Shown here one piece after another: positions 1-9,856 of a stretch of 64,000 nt of DNA (position 1 is the first letter of the stretch; each line of letters opens with the position of its first letter). The notes under the pieces were generated by a model. The model was not told where the DNA came from, made no database searches, and saw only the letters and a program-made list of their open reading frames with translations. Origin of the DNA: Helicobacter mustelae. Lineage in GTDB: Bacteria > Campylobacterota > Campylobacteria > Campylobacterales > Helicobacteraceae. A program made the position numbers and the translations under genes. The stretch is taken from contig NZ_LS483446.1 of NCBI RefSeq assembly GCF_900476215.1, positions 310,001-374,000 of the forward strand, given 5' to 3'.

Positions 1-1608
1 ATGAGCACATTGGCCAATCTCATGCATAGGGTCAATCAGGAAGTGATGGAGGTGACGAAAAATTTTGAGACCTATTATGAATTTGTGGATGAATTGATGT
101 TTCATATCATCGCAGATGCGGAATTAAACATCCTTTATAGCAACAAAAGGATTAGCCAGGTTTCCCTTTATGACTTCAGTCAGGTGCAGGGCAAAAACTG
201 CCTGGAATTTGTCGATGCACAGACGCGTGAAGAAATCACTCATCGCATTCTTCCTATCTTGGCAGAGAAGGGGCAGTGGAGTGGGAAGATTTACCAATAT
301 CGCAAAGACGGCACGCCCTATTATGTCAAAATGATCATCAAAGCCATCAAGGATAGAGAGGGAAATGTGATGCGCTACATCATCGGGCAGATGGATGACA
401 CTGCTGATGAGCTCAAGCGCATGGCATTGGAGAGTGAATCGATATTTCTCAAGCGCAGTGATGAGGAGCGCCGATATTTGCTCGATCAATATCAAAGCAT
501 TCTTGATAAAAATCAAAGCTTTTTTCGATTGGATCTCAATCGTAATTTTATTTATGGCAATGAGATTTTTTTAAAAATCACGGGATTGAAGTTAGAAGAG
601 ATTTTGGGAAAGAATATTTATGATTTTATTCCCGTGAATGAGCAAAGGCAATTTGATAAAATCAGCAAAGATCTGGTAGAGAAGGGGTATTATGAAGGAG
701 TGTTGGAGTATACACGTAAGGATGGTAAGAAAGTTTATATACAAAGCGCGGCTTATTTTATCAAGGACTTAAATGATATTCCCTTTGAGATTATCGCTGT
801 AGGCGTGGAGATTACGCAAATTATTGAGGGTGTGAAGGAAATTGAATCCATCCAAAAAGATGTGATTTATTCGATGGGGGCAATTTGTGAGGGGAAAAGC
901 CGCGAGACAGGAAATCACATTATCCGAGTAGCAGAGTATTCTGCCCTGCTAGCAGAGCTATGTGGCTGCTCTAAAGAAGATCAAGAACTCCTGCGCATTG
1001 CCTCTCCCATGCATGACATCGGAAAGGTGGGGATCTCTGATGCCATTCTCAATAAATCTGGGAAGCTCACCCCTGAGGAATTTGAGATTATGAAAACCCA
1101 TACTACAATTGGAGAGGAAATTTTCAAAAATTCCAATCGCCTGATCTTAAGGGCTGCAGGGGAGATTGCGGGAAGCCATCATGAATGGTGGAATGGGGAG
1201 GGGTATCCTAGAGGGATCCAAGGAGAGGAAATCCCATTATTTGGCCGCATCACTGCACTTGCTGATGTTTTTGATGCGCTAAGTAATGATCGCTGCTACA
1301 AAAAAGCCTGGCCGCTGCCAAAGGTGTTAGAGTATGTAAAATCCCTGCGGGGCAAGCAATTCCAGCCAGAACTCTTAGATTTGTTTTTGGAAAATCTTGA
1401 TCGTTTCTTAGAAATTGGCAAGAAATACCAGGACAAAAATTCATCCTCCCTTTTTGCTCAAAAAGAAGAGAGTTGCGGGGGGGGGGGCACTAAACACTCT
1501 AGTCGCTCTAACCACCGCCTCTCTAACTCTGCTATAAAAAATCAGCTACAACCCCTTTGTGGGATGGTTTCTATCAGTGATTGGCAGAGAATATCAGTGG
1601 AAGAATAG
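1..1608 (+). CDS. PAS-PAS-HD-GYP domain protein (putative cyclic-di-GMP phosphodiesterase)
   Basis: Two PAS-like sensor segments (about residues 30-135 and 160-275) precede an HD-GYP domain (about 285-470). The metal-binding HD pair is at residues 338-339 (HDIGKVG) and a GYP motif lies near 401-403 in a HHEWWNGEGYPRG context. HD-GYP proteins usually hydrolyse cyclic-di-GMP; no membrane segment is evident, so a cytosolic sensor-effector is likely. The tail after residue 492 is low-complexity and is encoded downstream of an 11-G tract, so its sequence and length change with tract length (see findings). The gene begins at the first base of the window, so a start further upstream cannot be excluded. 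The domain calls are firm; the signal and the actual substrate are unknown. Confidence 0.85.
   Translation: MSTLANLMHRVNQEVMEVTKNFETYYEFVDELMFHIIADAELNILYSNKRISQVSLYDFSQVQGKNCLEFVDAQTREEITHRILPILAEKGQWSGKIYQYRKDGTPYYVKMIIKAIKDREGNVMRYIIGQMDDTADELKRMALESESIFLKRSDEERRYLLDQYQSILDKNQSFFRLDLNRNFIYGNEIFLKITGLKLEEILGKNIYDFIPVNEQRQFDKISKDLVEKGYYEGVLEYTRKDGKKVYIQSAAYFIKDLNDIPFEIIAVGVEITQIIEGVKEIESIQKDVIYSMGAICEGKSRETGNHIIRVAEYSALLAELCGCSKEDQELLRIASPMHDIGKVGISDAILNKSGKLTPEEFEIMKTHTTIGEEIFKNSNRLILRAAGEIAGSHHEWWNGEGYPRGIQGEEIPLFGRITALADVFDALSNDRCYKKAWPLPKVLEYVKSLRGKQFQPELLDLFLENLDRFLEIGKKYQDKNSSSLFAQKEESCGGGGTKHSSRSNHRLSNSAIKNQLQPLCGMVSISDWQRISVEE
1477..1487 (+). repeat. Homopolymeric G11 tract
   Basis: Eleven consecutive G residues inside the 3' part of the HD-GYP gene. 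With 11 G the protein is 535 residues. With 12 G, TAA follows directly and gives 497 residues; with 10 G a third frame gives about 511. The tract is therefore a candidate slipped-strand contingency site that alters only the C-terminal tail. Confidence 0.9.
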
Positions 1609-1692
1609 CCAAAATAAATCGCCTATAGAATGGCTATTATTTGCGAGGCCTGTAGGCAGTCAAACTCATTTACAAAATCAGGGGGTGTTTTG

Positions 1693-2472
1693 TTAAGCAT
1701 CTAAGCTTGCTTTAGGATTTTTGGCATTTTTGTTTTTTTCATAAATTTTTGCATATTTAGTAAAAGAACCCAGCGCATGGAACCACGCGATTACAAAGCC
1801 CTTGTAGCCATATTTCCACCCAAAACGCAAAAAATAATCCTTGAAAAATACCCAGAAAAATCGAAAAACCGCCTTTTGCATGGAGGAATTTTTGCTGCTT
1901 TCCTGTGCGCCAAGATCGGTGTAGTTTTGGAGTTTAGAGATGAGGTCAGAGATGTTCTGTGCTGTGTAGTGTTTGAGATGGATGGGGAGTTTTTCACGCT
2001 TGGTGTTTTCTTTTATTACGAGGCTCTCATGCACGAGATTGTTGCTAAATCCTGTGTGATGCTTGCAAAAAAGTCTCCATACAAAATCTGGATACCACCC
2101 ACAAGCTTTGATCCACTCGCCATCGTAGTGATTTTTGCGATTGATGGCATAGATGCAGTGCGGATCCAAAGAAAGCCTAGCAATCAAAGCACAACCTTCT
2201 TCTTCTAAAATTTCATCCGCATCAATGCTCAAAATCCAGTCATGTTTTGCATGGCTAATAGCAAGGTTTTTTAGCGCTCCAAATCCAAGGAAGGGACTGG
2301 TGAAAATGTGCACATTGGGGAATTTTTGTGCGATTTCTAGCGTGGCATCGCTGCTTTCATTATCCAGTAAAATGACTTCATCAAAATTTATAAGTGCCTG
2401 CAGGCATTCTTTTAGGGTCCTTTCTGCATTTTTTGCGATGATGCAGACGCTGATGTTTTTGAGATTACTCAT
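1693..2472 (-). CDS. Family 2 glycosyltransferase (WaaE/KdtX-like)
   Basis: GT2 enzyme of 259 residues. It has an N-terminal nucleotide-binding segment (SVCIIAKNAERTLKECL), a DNESSD motif and a DAD (DxD) metal/nucleotide-sugar site in SIDADEIL. The overall pattern resembles WaaE/KdtX-type LPS core glucosyltransferases, though donor and acceptor cannot be read from sequence. The ATG at 2472 overlaps the end of the upstream U32 gene by eight bases, and the protein then starts at the family's usual place; the open frame continues to 2562 but that extension lies inside the U32 coding region. It is probably translationally coupled, as the last gene of the prfB-cheZ-U32 operon. Confidence 0.8.
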   Translation of the reverse strand: MSNLKNISVCIIAKNAERTLKECLQALINFDEVILLDNESSDATLEIAQKFPNVHIFTSPFLGFGALKNLAISHAKHDWILSIDADEILEEEGCALIARLSLDPHCIYAINRKNHYDGEWIKACGWYPDFVWRLFCKHHTGFSNNLVHESLVIKENTKREKLPIHLKHYTAQNISDLISKLQNYTDLGAQESSKNSSMQKAVFRFFWVFFKDYFLRFGWKYGYKGFVIAWFHALGSFTKYAKIYEKNKNAKNPKASLDA

Positions 2473-3790
2473 TGCTTTGGGGCATGGGCACTCGCAAAAA
2501 GCTATGAGCAGGGAGTTTGGCAGGAAGCTTGATGCTATGGAGATTGCCGCTATGAATGACATCTAGCTCCTTTTCTCCTGCTAGGATCTTATAAAGCACC
2601 AAAAAAAACCTCCCCCCATCTTCATAGATTCTTCCAATTTCATTTTCTATCAAGGGGAGCTTGCAATCTAGTGGTGCAACGATTTCTAAAATATCATAGG
2701 GGCGCGTGGTAAATTTGCACATAAAGCCTTCCCCATTTTCTAGCACCTCGCCGCAAACCTGATAATTTCCCCCGCTAATGGCGGTGCGGTGGTTTTGGGT
2801 GTTTAGGCGCTCAAAGGGGCGGCGAATGATGTAGCCATCAGTAAATCCGCGGTTTTTGAGTGTGTTTAACTCGCTTTGATAGAGTTCTTTGCGATTGTTT
2901 TGCGCATAATAATCTTCTATTGCCATTCTATAGGTGCGCGCAGTGATGCCTGCATAATAGGTGGATTTGGTGCGCCCTTCAATTTTTAGTGCATCAATTG
3001 CCCCAGAATCTAAAATTTCTTTGAGGTGAGAGGCGAGATTGAGATCTTTGGAATTAAAAATATGCGATCCGATGCCCTCCTCTTCTTCGATCTTAATCAT
3101 CACATCATTATCTGGTGCCTTGATGAATAGCTCATTTTTAAAAGGTATGAGTTTATCACTTTCAGGATCCCTTACAAAATATTCATAATCAAATCTGCAA
3201 TCATTGGCACAACTCCCACGATTGGGCACACGCCCATTTTGCAAAGAAGAAATTAAGCAGCGCCCAGAAAATGCAAAGCACATACTTCCATGTACAAAAA
3301 TTTCTATCTCAAGATTAGGTAGCTGTTTTTTGATTTCTATGGCATCTTTAAGGCTCATTTCTCTAGCAGCCACGATTCTGCGTACACCCATTTCATAGAA
3401 GACCTCCGCGTCTAAAACATTTAGCACATTGGCTTGGGTGGAGAGATGGATGGGGATTTGAGGGGCTAATTTTTTTGCCAGGCGCACCACGCCAGGAGCA
3501 GCGATAATGAAGGCATCAGGCCCTAGCTCTGCCATTTGAGAGATGTGGCGCTCTAAGAGCTTGATTTGATGATTGAAGGGGAAGCCATTGACTGCAGCAA
3601 AGACCTTTTTGCCATGGCTGTGCGCATAATCAATGCCTTGAGCGAAGGTATCAAGGTCGAAATTTTTCCCCGCGCGATTTCGCAGGGAAAAATGGCTCAC
3701 ACTTCCATACACCGCATCTGCGCCAAAATCTAGCGCGATTTTAAGCTTAGTGAGATCGCCTGCAGGAGAGAGGAGCTGTACTTTTTTCAT
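2465..3790 (-). CDS. U32 family peptidase-like protein (PrtC/TrhP type)
   Basis: The protein begins with the typical U32 start KVQLLSPAGDL and has a TIM-barrel-like N-terminal domain. Its conserved cysteines are at about 171, 178, 194 and 198 (HGSMCFAFSGRC and RGSCANDC). Family members were named collagenases (PrtC), but related proteins such as TrhP act in tRNA uridine hydroxylation, so a tRNA-modification role is at least as likely as proteolysis. Its start overlaps the cheZ stop (ATGA) and its end overlaps the glycosyltransferase start. The same order (RF2, CheZ, U32) is known in H. pylori. Confidence 0.85.
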   Translation of the reverse strand: MKKVQLLSPAGDLTKLKIALDFGADAVYGSVSHFSLRNRAGKNFDLDTFAQGIDYAHSHGKKVFAAVNGFPFNHQIKLLERHISQMAELGPDAFIIAAPGVVRLAKKLAPQIPIHLSTQANVLNVLDAEVFYEMGVRRIVAAREMSLKDAIEIKKQLPNLEIEIFVHGSMCFAFSGRCLISSLQNGRVPNRGSCANDCRFDYEYFVRDPESDKLIPFKNELFIKAPDNDVMIKIEEEEGIGSHIFNSKDLNLASHLKEILDSGAIDALKIEGRTKSTYYAGITARTYRMAIEDYYAQNNRKELYQSELNTLKNRGFTDGYIIRRPFERLNTQNHRTAISGGNYQVCGEVLENGEGFMCKFTTRPYDILEIVAPLDCKLPLIENEIGRIYEDGGRFFLVLYKILAGEKELDVIHSGNLHSIKLPAKLPAHSFLRVPMPQSNE

Positions 3791-4632
3791 GGATTTTTCC
3801 CAAAGGAATTAATGAGCTTTTCGATTTCATCTTGGGAGAAGGTGTCTTTTGTGTCATCGCCGACAATATGTCGTGCTGGGGCAGATCTGCCAACTTCCTT
3901 GCTTTCAAAGAGGCTATTGACATATTGTACGAGGGATTGGATGATGTGGATGATGCGATTGATTTTTTGCTGATAGATGTCTTGGAATTGCATTGCATTC
4001 ATAGCATTATTGATGCTCATGTCACAATCATTGATTTTGTCCTCCAGGCTTTTGATGAGCGCTAGATTTTGTTGGGTTTCTTCTAGTGCGCTGCTAAAGA
4101 TCTGGATATTGGGAAATTTGCTGGATAATTTTTCAAAGATTTCTTTTTGGGAGTTAGCGTATTGGGAGATGCTCTTTAGCCCATCAAGCAGCGCCATGTT
4201 GGATTCTTGGATCCCTTCTAGCTCCGTGAATACTTCATTGGCATGGATTTCTGAATCCTTTGCCACTTCATCAAGCTGAAAAATCACCTTGTGTTGATTG
4301 TCCACAGGCAAATTCAAAGATACCTCCTTATCTTTGGATTTTGAAGATTCCTTGCTTTCTTCTTCTTTTTCTTTTATCTCCTCTTCTGCCTCCTTGGCAT
4401 CTTTTAGCTCTTCTTTGATTTCCTCTGGGAGTTCTTCTATCTCTTCTAGTGCTTGCTCTGTGTTTTCTATCTCTTCTAGTGCTTGCTCTGTGCCCTCACT
4501 CCCTTCTCCTAGATCCTCTGATAGCTCTTCTACCCCTTCTTCTTTCTTGCTCTTCTTTGATTTTTTTGATTTTTTTGCATTTCCTTCCCCTAGCTCTGCT
4601 TTGAGAAGCGCATCCAATTCTTCTTGATTCAT
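3787..4632 (-). CDS. cheZ: CheZ-type CheY-P phosphatase
   Basis: Chemotaxis phosphatase that would dephosphorylate CheY-P and so reset flagellar motor bias. The C-terminal half is a long helical region with the CheZ catalytic signature [10 protein letters not shown] at 215-224; D218 and Q222 match the QDxxxQ catalytic pair. The N-terminal 110 residues are acidic and Lys/Glu-rich, including a tandemly repeated [10 protein letters not shown] segment. Both ends carry a short motif resembling the FliM CheY-binding peptide: NQEELDALL at 2-10 and SQDEIEKLI at 266-274. The gene lies between prfB and the U32 gene with ATGA overlaps on both sides. In H. pylori the remote CheZ homologue HP0170 occupies this position. 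Confidence 0.85.
   Translation of the reverse strand: MNQEELDALLKAELGEGNAKKSKKSKKSKKEEGVEELSEDLGEGSEGTEQALEEIENTEQALEEIEELPEEIKEELKDAKEAEEEIKEKEEESKESSKSKDKEVSLNLPVDNQHKVIFQLDEVAKDSEIHANEVFTELEGIQESNMALLDGLKSISQYANSQKEIFEKLSSKFPNIQIFSSALEETQQNLALIKSLEDKINDCDMSINNAMNAMQFQDIYQQKINRIIHIIQSLVQYVNSLFESKEVGRSAPARHIVGDDTKDTFSQDEIEKLINSFGKNP
4436..4495 (-). repeat. Tandem 30-bp duplication in the cheZ linker
   Basis: Two consecutive near-identical 30-bp units encode the [10 protein letters not shown]-type decapeptide twice in the acidic linker of CheZ (about residues 47-66). The unit keeps the frame, so loss or gain would only change linker length. Confidence 0.75.
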
Positions 4633-5726
4633 CTTTTCTCCTTTGTTTTAGAAATCAATACTCCCTCAATAATACTATCAATATCCCCATCCAAAATCGC
4701 TTCGACATTGCTATAGGCAATATTGCTGCGATTGTCTTTGACTTGTTGGTAGGGGCTTAGTACATAGCTGCGGATCTGATGCCCCCAGCCGATCTCGCTT
4801 TTTTCCTGCGTGGCCACGGAGCTATTTTGCTTTTCGCGCTCAAGCTCATAGAGTTTGCTCTGCAGCATTTTGAGCGCACTGGCTTTATTTTTGTGTTGCG
4901 AGCGATCATTTTGACATTGCACGACGATGCCTGTGGGAAGGTGGGTGATGCGAATGGCAGATTCTGTTTTGTTGATATGTTGTCCGCCTGCACCACTTGC
5001 GCGATAGGTGTCAATCCTTAGATCCTTCTCTTCAATGTCAATTTCTATATTGTCATCTAGCTCTGGGCTTACTTGCACGCTTGCAAAGCTGGTGTGGCGC
5101 TTGGTGTTGGCATCAAAAGGACTGTTTCGCACCAGACGATGCACTCCACTTTCTGTTTTCATATAGCCATAGGCATTCTCCCCCTTGACTAAAAAAGCCA
5201 CACCCTTAATCCCAGCCTCCTCGCCATCTTGATAATCCAAAATCTCAGCCTTAAATCCCCTGCGCTCACACCATCGCAAATACATGCGATACAAAATACT
5301 CCCCCAATCCTGGCTCTCCGTGCCTCCAGCACCTGGCTGGATGGTCACAATGGCATTTGCCCCATCATGCTCTCCGCTTAGCATCACCTCAATCTCGACT
5401 TTTTTAATCTCTTGTTCTAGGTTTTGGGATTCTGCAAACAAAAGCTCTAGTGTATCAGTGTCATTTGCAGAGATCTCAAAAAGTTCCCTAGCATCATCGA
5501 TGGAATTTTTGGCATTTTGGTAGGTGGCAAGCATCCTCTCTATTTTTGATTTTTCTTTTCCTATTTCCCCGGCTCTTTTTGCATCATTCCAAAAATTTGG
5601 ATCTTGCTGTAGTTTTTCAATTTCACAAAGCCTTTCTTTCAGGGTATCGGGTTTGATGATTTTATGAATGCTATCCACCTTTGTTTTGAGGGTTTTGAGT
5701 AGCTCGCTATACTCATAAGAATCCAT
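4629..5726 (-). CDS. prfB: Peptide chain release factor 2
   Basis: RF2, 365 residues, terminates translation at UGA and UAA. It carries the codon-recognition SPF tripeptide ([11 protein letters not shown]) and the peptidyl-hydrolysis GGQ motif ([11 protein letters not shown]). The frame is continuous from the ATG, so the programmed +1 frameshift used for prfB autoregulation in many bacteria is absent here. It is the first gene of a minus-strand operon and overlaps cheZ by ATGA. The 97-bp gap to the divergent msrP-like gene must hold its promoter. Confidence 0.96.
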   Translation of the reverse strand: MDSYEYSELLKTLKTKVDSIHKIIKPDTLKERLCEIEKLQQDPNFWNDAKRAGEIGKEKSKIERMLATYQNAKNSIDDARELFEISANDTDTLELLFAESQNLEQEIKKVEIEVMLSGEHDGANAIVTIQPGAGGTESQDWGSILYRMYLRWCERRGFKAEILDYQDGEEAGIKGVAFLVKGENAYGYMKTESGVHRLVRNSPFDANTKRHTSFASVQVSPELDDNIEIDIEEKDLRIDTYRASGAGGQHINKTESAIRITHLPTGIVVQCQNDRSQHKNKASALKMLQSKLYELEREKQNSSVATQEKSEIGWGHQIRSYVLSPYQQVKDNRSNIAYSNVEAILDGDIDSIIEGVLISKTKEKR

Positions 5727-5823
5727 ATTACTCCTAACTTTTTATTGAAAAAAATTTGGCAAGATTCTACCAAAAAACTCTGATTTTATCATCAATGATT
5801 GTTGGGAATGAGAAAGGGAAAAC

Positions 5824-6813
5824 ATGTGGATTGGCAGGAAAAAATCTTGGGAAATTGGTGAGAATGAGGTCAGTGATGAGGGGGTGTATCAGGCCCGCCG
5901 TAAGATCTTGAGAGATGCTGCATTATTGGGATTGGGTAATGTGATGTTTGGGGGAGGATTATTTGGGCAAGAAGCTCCCGTTCTACAAGGCCTCAAAGGA
6001 GATGCGCAAATCCACTACAAACAAAATAAAAATTATGTTTTAGAGAACATCACTCCCTATGAGAAGGCCAGCACGTACAATAACTTTTATGAATTTGGAA
6101 TGCAAAAAGATGATCCCGCCCGTTATGCCAGTGTTTTGCAAACTTCTCCTTGGGATGTGGTGATAGATGGAGAAGTACAAAATCCTATGAAGATTTCGAT
6201 AGAAAAGATTCTGCGGACAATGCCCCTAGAGGAGAGGATTTATCGTTTTCGCTGTGTGGAGGCTTGGAGTATGAATATCCCTTGGGTGGGATTTGAATTA
6301 AGGCATTTGCTCTCTCTTGCCAAGCCTATGATGCAGGCAAAATATGTGGTCTTTGAAAGTGCCAAACAAGAAAGCATGCCAGCGGTGAAAAATCCACGCC
6401 TTGTGTCTTTCATGCAATTTCCCTATATTGAGGGATTGAGGATTGATGAGGCGATGCATCCATTGACTCTGCTTTCTGTGGGAATGTATGGGCGTAAGCT
6501 CCCCAATCAAAACGGTGCCCCCCTAAGGCTTGTGGTGCCCTGGAAATATGGATTTAAAAATATTAAGTCGATTGTGCGCATCACCCTTACCAAAGACCAG
6601 CCCACCAGCACCTGGGAAAAGCTCGCAGCAAATGAATATGGATTTTATGCAAATGTCAATCCCGATGTCCCTCATCCTAGGTGGTCGCAGGCAAGCGAGC
6701 GCTTCATTGGAGAGGGATTTTCTCTAAGACGGCAGAGGACACAGATGTTTAATGGTTATGGGGAGGAGGTGGCTAGATTGTATGCAAATCTTAACTTGGA
6801 GAAAAATTACTAA
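5824..6813 (+). CDS. msrP: Protein-methionine-sulfoxide reductase catalytic subunit MsrP-like (YedY)
   Basis: Molybdopterin enzyme of the sulfite-oxidase fold, 329 residues. A twin-arginine signal (ARRKILRD at 24-31 before a Gly/Leu-rich stretch) suggests folded export by Tat to the periplasm. The molybdenum-ligand cysteine is C144 in the family motif RFRCVEAWSM. Characterised relatives repair oxidised methionines in periplasmic proteins, with electrons from the membrane haem protein MsrQ. No MsrQ gene is adjacent; the next gene is sdaC. The family assignment is firm, the substrate inferred. Confidence 0.88.
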   Translation: MWIGRKKSWEIGENEVSDEGVYQARRKILRDAALLGLGNVMFGGGLFGQEAPVLQGLKGDAQIHYKQNKNYVLENITPYEKASTYNNFYEFGMQKDDPARYASVLQTSPWDVVIDGEVQNPMKISIEKILRTMPLEERIYRFRCVEAWSMNIPWVGFELRHLLSLAKPMMQAKYVVFESAKQESMPAVKNPRLVSFMQFPYIEGLRIDEAMHPLTLLSVGMYGRKLPNQNGAPLRLVVPWKYGFKNIKSIVRITLTKDQPTSTWEKLAANEYGFYANVNPDVPHPRWSQASERFIGEGFSLRRQRTQMFNGYGEEVARLYANLNLEKNY

Positions 6814-7107
6814 ATTTTTTGAATCCCAAGGGATTTTTATCATGGTCTCTTGTTTCTACTTGCAAACAGAGCCCAGAGGGGTTTTTTGGGTTTTGTTCCT
6901 GAGATTTCATAACCGCACAGAAATAACGAGTTTTGTAAACAAGAGATAAATCAATAGAAATATTTTTACTAATCAGAAAATTTTTATGCCTCAAGCATAC
7001 AAATGGTAACATTTTAGAATTTCCTCAAAAAATCCACGAGTTTTTCATTTTTTTGCCAGAAAAGTAGATTATCATATACAGCGACAAACAACAACAAAGG
7101 AGAGATA

Positions 7108-8340
7108 ATGATAAAGTGGAATAAAGCCGACGTGATGTGGATGTTAAGTCTTTATGGGACTGCGATTGGTGCGGGCGTATTGTTTTTGCCTATTAATGCG
7201 GGGATGGGGGGATTGATCCCTTTGATTGTGATGCTAGTGCTTGCATTTCCTTTGACTTTTTTGACACATCGCGGACTGTGTCGCTTTGTATTGGGGGGAT
7301 CAGATAAAAACGAGGATATTACAGTGGTGGGGGAGAATTACTTTGGCAAATTTGGAGGGGTTGTGCTTACATTCCTTTATTTCTTTGCTATTTTTCCCAT
7401 TTTGCTTGTGTATAGTGTGGGAATCACCAATAATATCAGCAGTTTTTTTGTGCATCAATTAGAACTAGAGGAGCCCAATCGCCTACTGCTTTCTTTCTTG
7501 GTGGTGAGTGTTTTGATGCTGGTGGTGAGCTTTGGGGAGGAATTTGTGATTAAAATCATGTCTGTGATCGTATTTCCCTTCATTGCCGTGCTTGTTTGCA
7601 TTGCATTGTGGCTCATTCCCAAATGGAATACAGCCCTTTTTGAAAATATTAGCTTTAATGGCGTGAATGGAGAGAGTTTGTGGATTGTGATGCTTTTAAT
7701 TTTGCCCACAATGGTTTTTGCCTTCAATCATTCTCCTATTATTTCCTCGCTCGCTGTGCATTGCAAGCAAAGCTATGGATCTGATGCAGACAAAAAGGCT
7801 TCTAGCATCATTGCAGGGAGCAATGTTTTGATGGTGATTACGGTGATGTTTTTTGTATTTTCTTGTGCAATGTGTTTGAGTCCCATGGATTTCAAAGAAG
7901 CAAAAGAGCAAAATCTCCCCATTCTTTCTTATCTGGCTAATCATTTTGAAGACATGAAAACTTTTGCCATGGTCGCTCCAGTCATTGCATTTGTTGCAAT
8001 GGGAAAATCATTTTTTGGACATTATTTGGGCGCGCGTGAGGGACTTAATCACATCTTGCTTTCTCTCACAAATCACAAGATCTCTCTATCCAGCGCGAAT
8101 AAAATTACGGTGTTGATTACATTTTTTGTTGCCTGGTTTGTTGCATACAAAAATCCCAGTGTCCTGGATATCATCGAGAGCATTGGTGGGCCCATTTTGG
8201 CCATCATTCTTTATTTGATGCCGCTTTATGCCATCTACAAATTCCCGCAATTGCGCCAATATAAAAATTTGTGGCAGAACCTGCTTGTTTTATTCTTTGG
8301 TTTGATTACAATTTCAACTGCAATCTATAAATTATTTTAA
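7108..8340 (+). CDS. sdaC: Serine/threonine transporter SdaC-type
   Basis: Integral inner-membrane protein of 410 residues with about eleven hydrophobic segments, of the hydroxy/aromatic amino acid permease (STP) family. The family start WMLSLYGTAIGAGVLFLPI is clear. It would import L-serine, probably with protons. The next gene, sdaA, starts 10 bases downstream and degrades serine, so the two form an uptake-and-catabolism unit, as known in H. pylori. A good Shine-Dalgarno (aaaggagag) precedes the ATG. Confidence 0.92.
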   Translation: MIKWNKADVMWMLSLYGTAIGAGVLFLPINAGMGGLIPLIVMLVLAFPLTFLTHRGLCRFVLGGSDKNEDITVVGENYFGKFGGVVLTFLYFFAIFPILLVYSVGITNNISSFFVHQLELEEPNRLLLSFLVVSVLMLVVSFGEEFVIKIMSVIVFPFIAVLVCIALWLIPKWNTALFENISFNGVNGESLWIVMLLILPTMVFAFNHSPIISSLAVHCKQSYGSDADKKASSIIAGSNVLMVITVMFFVFSCAMCLSPMDFKEAKEQNLPILSYLANHFEDMKTFAMVAPVIAFVAMGKSFFGHYLGAREGLNHILLSLTNHKISLSSANKITVLITFFVAWFVAYKNPSVLDIIESIGGPILAIILYLMPLYAIYKFPQLRQYKNLWQNLLVLFFGLITISTAIYKLF

Positions 8341-8350
8341 AGGAATCTTT

Positions 8351-9718
8351 GTGATTAGCATTTTGGAAATTTATAAAATCGGGATAGGGCCATCTAGCTC
8401 CCATACCATGGGTCCTATGAAAATTGCCAAAAATTTTGTGGATGCCCTGATTGGTGCGGGATTGTTGGAAAAAGCCACGCGCATCATCGCAGATGTCTAT
8501 GGCTCACTGTCTTTGACAGGTAGGGGGCATCAGACAGATATTGCCATCATTTTGGGTTTAGCGGGTAATACTGCAGACAACGTAGATATTGATGCCACGC
8601 AAGAGTTTTTGAAAAACCTGCGCGAGACAAAGACTCTGCAAATCTATGGCGAGAAATTCAGCCTAGATTTTGAAGAGGAGAGGGACATCCTCTTTCATAA
8701 AGAATTTTTGAAGCTTCATGAAAATGGGCTGAGGCTGAGCGCATTTGCAGGAGAGAGGGAATTGCTTAGTAAGACGTATTATTCTGTGGGCGGAGGGAGA
8801 ATTGTGGAGGAAAGGGATTTTGGCCAGGAAAATGTCAATAGGATTAGTGTACCCTATCCCTTTTCTTCTGCAAAGGAGCTGCTAGAGCATTGTGATGAGA
8901 CCTCACTTTCTATTTCTAGTATTGTGCTAGAAAATGAATTGGTCTCTCACAGCATGGAGGAGATCCAGCAATATTTTGATAGGATTTATTCCACGATGAA
9001 AGCTTGCATGCACCGAGGATTTGAAAAAGAGGGATTATTGCCTGGCTGTTTGAAGGTACCCCGTCGCGCGGCATTTTTACATCGCGAACTCATCGCCAAT
9101 AAAGCCAACCAAGAAGATCCCATGAGAATCTTTGACTGGGTGAATTTATTTGCACTGGCAATCTCTGAGGAAAATGCCAGCGGAGGGAGGATTGTCACTG
9201 CGCCCACAAATGGGGCTTGTGGCATTGTCCCAGCGGTGTTGTTTTATTATGATCACTTTATAGAAAAGCTTACCCAAGATGTGTATTTGCGCTATTTTGC
9301 CACGAGTGCGGCAATTGGTCTGCTTTATGAGATGAATGCCTCTATTAGCGGTGCAGAAGTGGGCTGTCAGGGAGAGGTCGGGGTGGCCTGCAGCATGGCA
9401 GCAGCTGGGCTTGCAGAGCTTTTGGGGGGTAATGCCAGACAGGTTTGTATGGCCGCAGAAATCGGAATGGAGCATAACTTGGGACTGACTTGTGATCCTG
9501 TGGCGGGTCTTGTTCAGATTCCTTGCATCGAACGCAATGCTATCGCCTCCATCAAGGCAATCAATGCTGCAAGAATGGCAATCTTGCGCAAAAATAGTGC
9601 TAGGGTGAGCCTAGATGAGGTCATTGCTACGATGTATCGCACAGGTAGGGACTTGAACTCCAAATACAAAGAAACTTCACAAGGAGGTCTGGCATTTACG
9701 CTCAATAACTGTGGCTAA
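8351..9718 (+). CDS. sdaA: L-serine dehydratase (single-chain, iron-sulfur)
   Basis: Deaminates L-serine to pyruvate and ammonia. The chain holds both the beta-type domain (GPSSSHTMGPM near residue 15) and the catalytic alpha-type domain. Cysteines for the oxygen-labile [4Fe-4S] cluster lie in the family motifs TNGACGIVPA, GCQGEVGVACSM and LTCDPVAGLVQIPC. The start is GTG at 8351, ten bases after sdaC. The ammonia released adds to that from urease elsewhere in the window; any physiological link is inference. Confidence 0.95.
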   Translation: MISILEIYKIGIGPSSSHTMGPMKIAKNFVDALIGAGLLEKATRIIADVYGSLSLTGRGHQTDIAIILGLAGNTADNVDIDATQEFLKNLRETKTLQIYGEKFSLDFEEERDILFHKEFLKLHENGLRLSAFAGERELLSKTYYSVGGGRIVEERDFGQENVNRISVPYPFSSAKELLEHCDETSLSISSIVLENELVSHSMEEIQQYFDRIYSTMKACMHRGFEKEGLLPGCLKVPRRAAFLHRELIANKANQEDPMRIFDWVNLFALAISEENASGGRIVTAPTNGACGIVPAVLFYYDHFIEKLTQDVYLRYFATSAAIGLLYEMNASISGAEVGCQGEVGVACSMAAAGLAELLGGNARQVCMAAEIGMEHNLGLTCDPVAGLVQIPCIERNAIASIKAINAARMAILRKNSARVSLDEVIATMYRTGRDLNSKYKETSQGGLAFTLNNCG

Positions 9719-9856
9719 CCCTCCAAGCTCTGTGTATATTTAGCGCACTGTCGGTGCTGCAGTAGTCTAAAAGAACGCACGATATTTTGCATCAAAGAAG
9801 GGCTCTGCTCCTTTTAAGATTCTCGCAAAAATCCAAAAAATCCTGCACAAACCCCC

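Noticed and set aside
4629-5726. Programmed +1 frameshift in prfB
   Set aside because: The frame is uninterrupted from ATG to stop with no in-frame UGA near the start, so the mechanism is absent.
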